A stretch of DNA of 64,000 nucleotides, from assembly GCA_964057225.1 (NCBI GenBank), contig OZ059895.1, positions 9,858,001 to 9,922,000 of the forward strand, read 5' to 3'. A program made the translations under genes and the position numbers. The stretch comes from Auanema rhodensis (lineage: Eukaryota; Nematoda; Chromadorea; Rhabditida; Rhabditidae). This document shows, piece by piece, positions 57,020-64,000 of this stretch. The notes beneath the pieces are model-generated. The model did no database searches. It worked only from the letters and a program-made list of their open reading frames with translations, and was not told the DNA's origin. How positions within the stretch are numbered: the stretch's first letter is position 1; the number at the start of each line of letters is the position of its first letter.

Positions 57020-57911
57020 TAGATAGCTCAACCAAAGGAAAGCAAATTATCTTCAATTTTATTTCTATATTACAGTTATAAACCAGTAGATAATGAACCT
57101 TCATCTTGACTTTACTGTTTCTATCCATTTCCTATCGAAACAAACATTGTTTAAACACTATACAACTGTGAAACCTTTTTTAATTTATTATATTCGGAGC
57201 TCATAAAATTTGATATCATCGAGGGATCCAGATGGAACGTGGAAAATTACATAACTAACATGAAATTGGAAAAAAAAATATAACGAGGATAAGTAGGTAA
57301 ACCATTGAATATCAGATATTTTCGCTTACGACCATACCACGTTGAAAGTACGCCATGCAACTGATTTTCAATTTTATCTTTTCCGTAACAAATGTTTTCA
57401 ATTTTCAAACAGTTTTACTTAGATAGCTCAACCAAGGGAAAGCAAATTATCTTCAATTTTATTTCTATATTACAGTTATAAACCAGTAGGTAATGAACCT
57501 TCATCTTGACTTTACTGTTTCTATCCATTTCCTATCAAAACAAACATTGTTTAAACACTATACAACTGTGAAACCTTTTTTAATTTATTGTATTTGCATC
57601 TCATAAGATTTGATATCATCGAGGGATCCAGATGGAAGGTGGAAAATTACATAACTAACATGAAATTGGAAAAAAAACTATAACGGGGATAAGTATGTTA
57701 ACGATTGAATATCAGATATTTTCGCTTACGACCATACCACGTTAAAAGTACGCCATACAGCTGATTTTCAATTTTATCTCTTCCGTAACAAATCTTTTCA
57801 ATTTTCAAGCACTTTTACTTAGATAGCTCAACCAAAGGAAAGCAAATTATCTTCAAATTTATTTCTATATTACAGTTATAAACCAGTAGGTAATGAAACC
57901 TTCATCTTGAA
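57020..57911. repeat. Diverged monomers between homogeneous blocks
   Basis: Just over two monomers here carry many changes I see nowhere else in the window: tatattcggagc (about 57,190), agatggaacgtgg, gccatgcaactg (about 57,355), tttgcatctc (about 57,595, which destroys the SacI site), acgttaaaag (about 57,742), aaatcttttc (about 57,791) and cttcaaattta. They sit exactly between the 1,600-bp duplication and the copied 57.9-62.9 kb block. They look like an older, less homogenised remnant. Confidence 0.75.
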
Positions 57912-60900
57912 TTTACTGTTTCTATCTATTTCCTATCGAAACAAACATTGTTCAAACACTATGCAACTATGAAACCTTTGTTAATTTATTGTATTTGGAG
58001 CTCATAAAATTTGATATCATTGAGGGATCCAGATGAAACGTGGAAAATAACATAACTAACATGGAATTGGAAAAAAAAGTATAACGAGGATAAGTAGGTA
58101 AACCATTGAATATCAGATATTTTCGCTCACGACCATACCACGTTGAAAGTACGCCATACAGCTGATTTTCAATTTTATCTCTTCCGTAACATATGTTTTC
58201 AATTTTCAAGCAGTTTTACTTAAATAGCTCAACCAAAGGAGAGCAAATTATCTTCAATCTTATTTCTATATTACAGTTATAAACCAGTAGTTGTTGAACC
58301 TTATTTCCTATCAAAACAAACATTGTTTAAACACTATACAACTGTGAAACCTTTTTTAATTTATTGTATTTGGAGCTCATAATATTTGATATCATCGAGG
58401 GATCCAGATGGCAGGTGGAAAATTACATAACTAACATGAAATTGGAAAAAAAAGTATAACAAGGAGAAGTATGTTAACGATTGAATATCAGATATTTTCG
58501 CTTACGACCATACCACGATGAAAGTACGCCATACAGCTGATTTTCAATTTTATCTCTTCCGTAACATATGTTTTCAGTTTTCAAGCAGTTTTACTTAAAT
58601 AGCTCAACCAAAGGAGAGCAAATTATCTTCAATCTTATTTCTATATTACAGTTATAAACCAGTAGTTGTTGAACCTTCATCTTAACTTTACTGTTTCTAT
58701 CTATTTCCTATCAAAACAAACATTGTTTAAACACTATACAACTGTGAAACCTTTTTTAATTTATTGTATTTGGAGCTCATAATATTTGATATCATCGAGG
58801 GATCCAGATGGAAGGTGGAAAATTACATAACTAACATGAAATTGGAAAAAAAAGTATAACAAGGAGAAGTATGTTAACGATTGAATATCAGATATTTTCG
58901 CTTACGACCATACCACGATGAAAGTACGCCATACAGCTGATTTTCAATTTTATCTCTTCCGTAACATATGTTTTCAGTTTTCAAGCAGTTTTACTTAAAT
59001 AGCTCAACCAAAGGAGAGCAAATTATCTTCAATTTTATTTCTATATTACAGTTATAAACCAGTAGGTAATGAAACCTTCATCTTGAATTTACTGTTTCTA
59101 TCTATTTCCTATCGAAACAAACATTGTTCAAACACTATGCAACTATGAAACCTTTTTTAATTTATTGTATTTGGAGCTCATAAAATTTGATATCATTGAG
59201 GAATCCAGATGAAACGTGGAAAATTACATAACTAACATGAAATTGGAAAAAAAACTATAACGGGGATAAGTATGTTAACGATTGAATATCAGATATTTTC
59301 GCTTATCGCTATATCACGTTGAAAGTATGCCATACAGCTGATTTTCAATTTTATCTCTTCCGTAACATATGTTTTCAATTTTCAAGCAGTTTCACTTAAA
59401 TAGCTCAACCAAAGGAGAGCAAATTATCTTCAATCTTATTTCTATATTACAGTTATAAACCAGTAGTTGTTGAACCTTCATCTTAACTTTACTGTTTCTA
59501 TCTATTTCCTATCGAAACAAACATTGTTCAAACACTATGCAACTATGAAACCTTTGTTAATTTATTGTATTTGGAGCTCATAAAATTTGATATCATTGAG
59601 GGATCCAGATGAAACGTGGAAAATAACATAACTAACATGGAATTGGAAAAAAAAGTATAACGAGGATAAGTAGGTAAACCATTGAATATCAGATATTTTC
59701 GCTCACGACCATACCACGTTGAAAGTACGCCATACAGCTGATTTTCAATTTTATCTCTTCCGTAACATATGTTTTCAATTTTCAAGCAGTTTTACTTAAA
59801 TAGCTCAACCAAAGGAGAGCAAATTATCTTCAATCTTATTTCTATATTACAGTTATAAACCAGTAGTTGTTGAACCTTATTTCCTATCAAAACAAACATT
59901 GTTTAAACACTATACAACTGTGAAACCTTTTTTAATTTATTGTATTTGGAGCTCATAATATTTGATATCATCGAGGGATCCAGATGGCAGGTGGAAAATT
60001 ACATAACTAACATGAAATTGGAAAAAAAAGTATAACAAGGAGAAGTATGTTAACGATTGAATATCAGATATTTTCGCTTACGACCATACCACGATGAAAG
60101 TACGCCATACAGCTGATTTTCAATTTTATCTCTTCCGTAACATATGTTTTCAGTTTTCAAGCAGTTTTACTTAAATAGCTCAACCAAAGGAGAGCAAATT
60201 ATCTTCAATCTTATTTCTATATTACAGTTATAAACCAGTAGTTGTTGAACCTTCATCTTAACTTTACTGTTTATATCTATTTCCTATCAAAACAAACATT
60301 GTTTAAACACTATACAACTGTGAAACCTTTTTTAATTTATTGTATTTGGAGCTCATAATATTTGATATCATCGAGGGATCCAGATGGAAGGTGGAAAATT
60401 ACATAACTAACATGAAATTGGAAAAAAAAGTATAACAAGGAGAAGTATGTTAACGATTGAATATCAGATATTTTCGCTTACGACCATACCACGATGAAAG
60501 TACGCCATACAGCTGATTTTCAATTTTATCTCTTCCGTAACATATGTTTTCAGTTTTCAAGCAGTTTTACTTAAATAGCTCAACCAAAGGAGAGCAAATT
60601 ATCTTCAATCTTATTTCTATATTACAGTTATAAACCAGTAGTTGTTGAACCTTCATCTTAACTTTACTGTTTCTATCTATTTCCTATCGAAACAAACATT
60701 GTTCAAACACTATGCAACTATGAAACCTTTTTTAATTTATTGTATTTGGAGCTCATAAAATTTGATATCATTGAGGGATCCAGATGAAACGTGGAAAATA
60801 ACATAACTAACATGGAATTGGAAAAAAAAGTATAACGAGGATAAGTAGGTAAACCATTGAATATCAGATATTTTCGCTCACGACCATACCACGTTGAAAG

Positions 60901-62855
60901 TACGCCATACAGCTGATTTTCAATTTTATCTCTTCCGTAACATATGTTTTCAATTTTCAAGCAGTTTTACTTAAATAGCTCAACCAAAGGAGAGCAAATT
61001 ATCTTCAATCTTATTTCTATATTACAGTTATAAACCAGTAGTTGTTGAACCTTATTTCCTATCAAAACAAACATTGTTTAAACACTATACAACTGTGAAA
61101 CCTTTTTTAATTTATTGTATTTGGAGCTCATAATATTTGATATCATCGAGGGATCCAGATGGCAGGTGGAAAATTACATAACTAACATGAAATTGGAAAA
61201 AAAAGTATAACAAGGAGAAGTATGTTAACGATTGAATATCAGATATTTTCGCTTACGACCATACCACGATGAAAGTACGCCATACAGCTGATTTTCAATT
61301 TTATCTCTTCCGTAACATATGTTTTCAGTTTTCAAGCAGTTTTACTTAAATAGCTCAACCAAAGGAGAGCAAATTATCTTCAATCTTATTTCTATATTAC
61401 AGTTATAAACCAGTAGTTGTTGAACCTTCATCTTAACTTTACTGTTTCTATCTATTTCCTATCAAAACAAACATTGTTTAAACACTATACAACTGTAAAA
61501 CCTTTTTTAATTTATTGTATTTGGAGCTCATAATATTTGATATCATCGAGGGATCCAGATGGAAGGTGGAAAATTACATAACTAACATGAAATTGGAAAA
61601 AAAAGTATAACAAGGAGAAGTATGTTAACGATTGAATATCAGATATTTTCGCTTACGACCATACCACGATGAAAGTACGCCATACAGCTGATTTTCAATT
61701 TTATCTCTTCCGTAACATATGTTTTCAATTTTCAAGCAGTTTCACTTAAATAGCTCAACCAAAGGAGAGCAAATTATCTTCAATCTTATTTCTATATTAC
61801 AGTTATAAACCAGTAGTTGTTGAACCTTCATCTTAACTTTACTGTTTCTATCTATTTCCTATCGAAACAAACATTGTTCAAACACTATGCAACTATGAAA
61901 CCTTTTTTAATTTATTGTATTTGGAGCTCATAAAATTTGATATCATTGAGGGATCCAGATGAAACGTGGAAAATAACATAACTAACATGGAATTGGAAAA
62001 AAAAGTATAACGAGGATAAGTAGGTAAACCATTGAATATCAGATATTTTCGCTCACGACCATACCACGTTGAAAGTACGCCATACAGCTGATTTTCAATT
62101 TTATCTCTTCCGTAACATATGTTTTCAATTTTCAAGCAGTTTTACTTAAATAGCTCAACCAAAGGAGAGCAAACTATCTTCAATCTTATTTCTATATTAC
62201 AGTTATAAACCAGTAGTTGTTGAACCTTCATCTTAACTTCACTGTTTCTATCTATTTCCTATCAAAACAAACATTGTTTAAACACTATGCAACTATGAAA
62301 CCTTTTTTAATTTATTGTATTTGGAGCTCATTAGAGTTGATATCATCGAGGGATCCAGATGGAAGGTGGAAAATTACATAACTAACATGAAATTGGAAAA
62401 AAAACTATAACGGGGATAAGTAGGTAAACCATTGAAAATCAGATATTTTCGCTTACGACCATACCACGTTGAAAGTACGCCATACAGCTGATTTTCAATT
62501 TTATCTCTTCCGTAACATATGTTTTCAAATTTCAAGCAGTTTTACTTAAATAGCTCAACCAAAGGAGAGCAAATTATCTTCAATCTTATTTCTATATTAC
62601 AGTTATAAACCAGTAGTTGTTGAACCTTCATCTTAACTTTACTGTTTCTATCTATTTCCTATCAAAACAAACATTGTTTAAACACTATGCAACTATGAAA
62701 CCTTTTTTAATTTATTGTATTTGGAGCTCATAAGAGTTGATATCATCGAGGGATCCAGATGGAAGGTGGAAAATTACATAACTAACATGAAATTGGAAAA
62801 ATAACTATAACGGGGATAAGTATGTTAACGATTGAATATCAGATATTTTCGCTTA
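57912..62855. repeat. A-B block 5, copy of 26,457-31,400
   Basis: It has the same series of variants as 26,457-31,400 at a lag of 31,455 bp, with 375-bp monomers at 58,196-58,570, 59,772-60,146 and 60,947-61,321. Units A (59,772-60,946) and B (60,947-62,121) follow in the usual order. From about 59.2 kb it also matches block 1 at a lag of 38,981 bp. Unlike block 2 it keeps the extra monomer with cttatcgctatatc after 62,850, so in that respect it resembles block 1. Confidence 0.87.
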
Positions 62856-63721
62856 TCGCTATATCACGTTGAAAGTATGCCATACAGCTGATTTTCAATT
62901 TTATCTCTTCCGTAACATATGTTTTCAATTTTCAAGCAGTTTTACTTAAATAGCTCAACCAAAGGAAAGCAAATTATCTTCAATCTTATTTCTATATTAC
63001 AGTTATAAACCAGTAGTTGTTGAACCTTCATCTTAACTTTACTGTTTCTATCTATTTCCTATCAAAACAAACATTGTTTAAACACTATGCAACTATGAAA
63101 CCTTTTTTAATTTATTGTCTTTGGAGCTCATAAGAGTTGATATCATCGAGGGATCCAGATGGAAGGTGGAAAATTACATAACTAACATGAAATTGGAAAA
63201 ATAACTATAACGGGGATAAGTATGTTAACGATTGAATATCAGATATTTTCGCTTACGACCATACCACGTTGAAATTACGCCATACAGCTGATTTTCAATT
63301 TTATCTCTTCCGTAACATATGTTTTCAATTTTCAAGCACTTTTACTCAGATAGCTCAACCAAAGGAAAGCAAATTATCTTCAATTTTATTTCTATATTAC
63401 AGTTATAAACCAAAAGATAATGAACCTTCATCTTGACTTTAGTGTTTCTATCCATTTCCTATCGAAACAAACATTGTTTAAACACTATGCAACTATGAAA
63501 CATTTTTTAATTTATTATATTTGGAGCTCATAAGAATTGATATCATTGAGGGATCCAGATAAAACGTGGAAAATTATATAACTAACATGAAATTGGAAAA
63601 AAAACTATAACGGGGATAAGTATGTTAACGATTGAATATCAGATATTTTCGCTTATCGCTATATCACGTTGAAAGTATGCCATACAGCTGATTTTCAATT
63701 TTATCTCTTCCGTAACATATG

Positions 63722-64000
63722 TTTTCAATTTTCAAGCAGTTTTACTTAAATAGCTCAACCAAAGGAGAGCAAATTATCTTCAATCTTATTTCTATATTAC
63801 AGTTATAAACCAGTAGTTGTTGAACCTTCATCTTAACTTTACTGTTTCTATCTATTTCCTATCAAAACAAACATTGTTTAAACACTATGCAACTATGAAA
63901 CCTTTTTTAATTTATTGTATTTGGAGCTCATAAGAGTTGATATCATCGAGGGATCCAGATGGAAGGTGGAAAATTACATAACTAACATGAAATTGGAAAA
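63722..64000. repeat. Right-edge partial satellite monomer
   Basis: The last monomer is truncated by the window end after about 279 bp, inside the A-run that follows catgaaattgg. The array therefore continues beyond the window, as it must also to the left. No array boundary or flanking unique DNA is visible on either side. Confidence 0.92.

Larger units (their letters stand above)
1..64000. repeat. Satellite DNA array, ~400-bp monomer, head-to-tail
   Basis: The entire window is one tandem array. Landmarks such as the monomer start ttttcaattttcaagca, GAGCTC, GATATC, GGATCC and CAGCTG recur about every 400 bp from end to end. Between the first start (398) and the last (63,722) the counted indels fit exactly 159 monomers. 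All copies share one orientation and there is no unique spacer, transposon or gene between them. Monomers differ at a limited set of diagnostic sites, and blocks of several monomers recur as higher-order units. Long homogeneous arrays with higher-order structure are characteristic of eukaryotic centromeric or pericentromeric heterochromatin; that role is inferred here. I do not recognise the family or the species. Confidence 0.97.

Noticed and set aside
20791-61321. The 375-bp monomers as independent deletions
   Set aside because: All eleven have the same breakpoints, the same linked ggcagg and the same following monomer type, so a single origin is much simpler.
1-64000. CRISPR array
   Set aside because: The repeats are about 400 bp and directly adjacent, with no unique spacers of CRISPR size and no cas genes.
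1-64000. Tandem transposons or retroelement fragments
   Set aside because: I see no terminal repeats, target-site duplications, transposase or reverse-transcriptase motifs, and no poly(A) tails.
1-64000. Bacterial or plasmid origin iterons
   Set aside because: Iterons are short (about 20 bp) and lie beside a replication gene. Here the unit is 400 bp over 64 kb without genes.
1-64000. Whole window as an assembly artefact
   Set aside because: Private variants are nested and consistent with stepwise duplication, and lengths add up exactly. Local copy-number errors remain possible and can only be settled with reads.

Overview
The whole 64 kb window is a single uninterrupted block of satellite DNA: one AT-rich monomer of about 400 bp repeated head-to-tail from the first base to the last, always in the same orientation. 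The monomer start I use as phase (ttttcaattttcaagca) occurs first at 398 and last at 63,722. I counted the length variants by eye: eleven 375-bp monomers, nine 399-bp monomers and eight 401-bp monomers. These fit exactly 159 complete monomers between those points (159 x 400 - 275 - 9 + 8 = 63,324). An almost complete monomer lies at the left edge and a partial one at the right. A monomer counted base by base (4,797-5,196) is 30% G+C. I see no believable protein-coding gene, tRNA, rRNA, transposon, CRISPR array or unique spacer anywhere.

Such an array, with nested higher-order repeats (HORs), is typical of centromeric or pericentromeric heterochromatin in a eukaryote. I do not recognise the satellite family. 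The composition and monomer length would suit many insects, other invertebrates or plants, so I do not name a lineage or claim that it is a working centromere.

Layout. (1) 1 to about 20.2 kb carries 399-bp monomers and copies spaced by 2,798 bp (7 monomers), 1,999 bp (5 monomers) and 9,197 bp (23 monomers). (2) About 20.2-35.3 kb is dominated by a 25-bp-deleted, 375-bp monomer embedded in 1,175-bp three-monomer units, usually as an ordered A-B pair. (3) About 35.3-43.6 kb is a young 9-monomer HOR of exactly 3,600 bp, itself containing 1,200-bp triplets. (4) About 41.3-57.0 kb holds a 5.3-kb copy at 8,752 bp lag, another A-B block at 46.8-50.5 kb, and a clean 1,600-bp four-monomer tandem duplication at 53.8-57.0 kb. 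(5) About 57.0-57.9 kb is a short, more diverged stretch. (6) 57.9-64.0 kb repeats the A-B block, copied from or shared with 26.5-31.4 kb at a distance of 31,455 bp.

The interest of the window lies in how the array evolves. Diagnostic single-base variants and indels travel as linked haplotypes, so nested duplications, likely gene-conversion patches of 100-200 bp, chimeric monomers and even the order of mutations can be read from the sequence. Minus-strand reading frames of 80 or 62 codons recur 25 times, but they start only at TTG and are closed by a single A/T difference in most monomers, so I treat them as shadows of the repeat.
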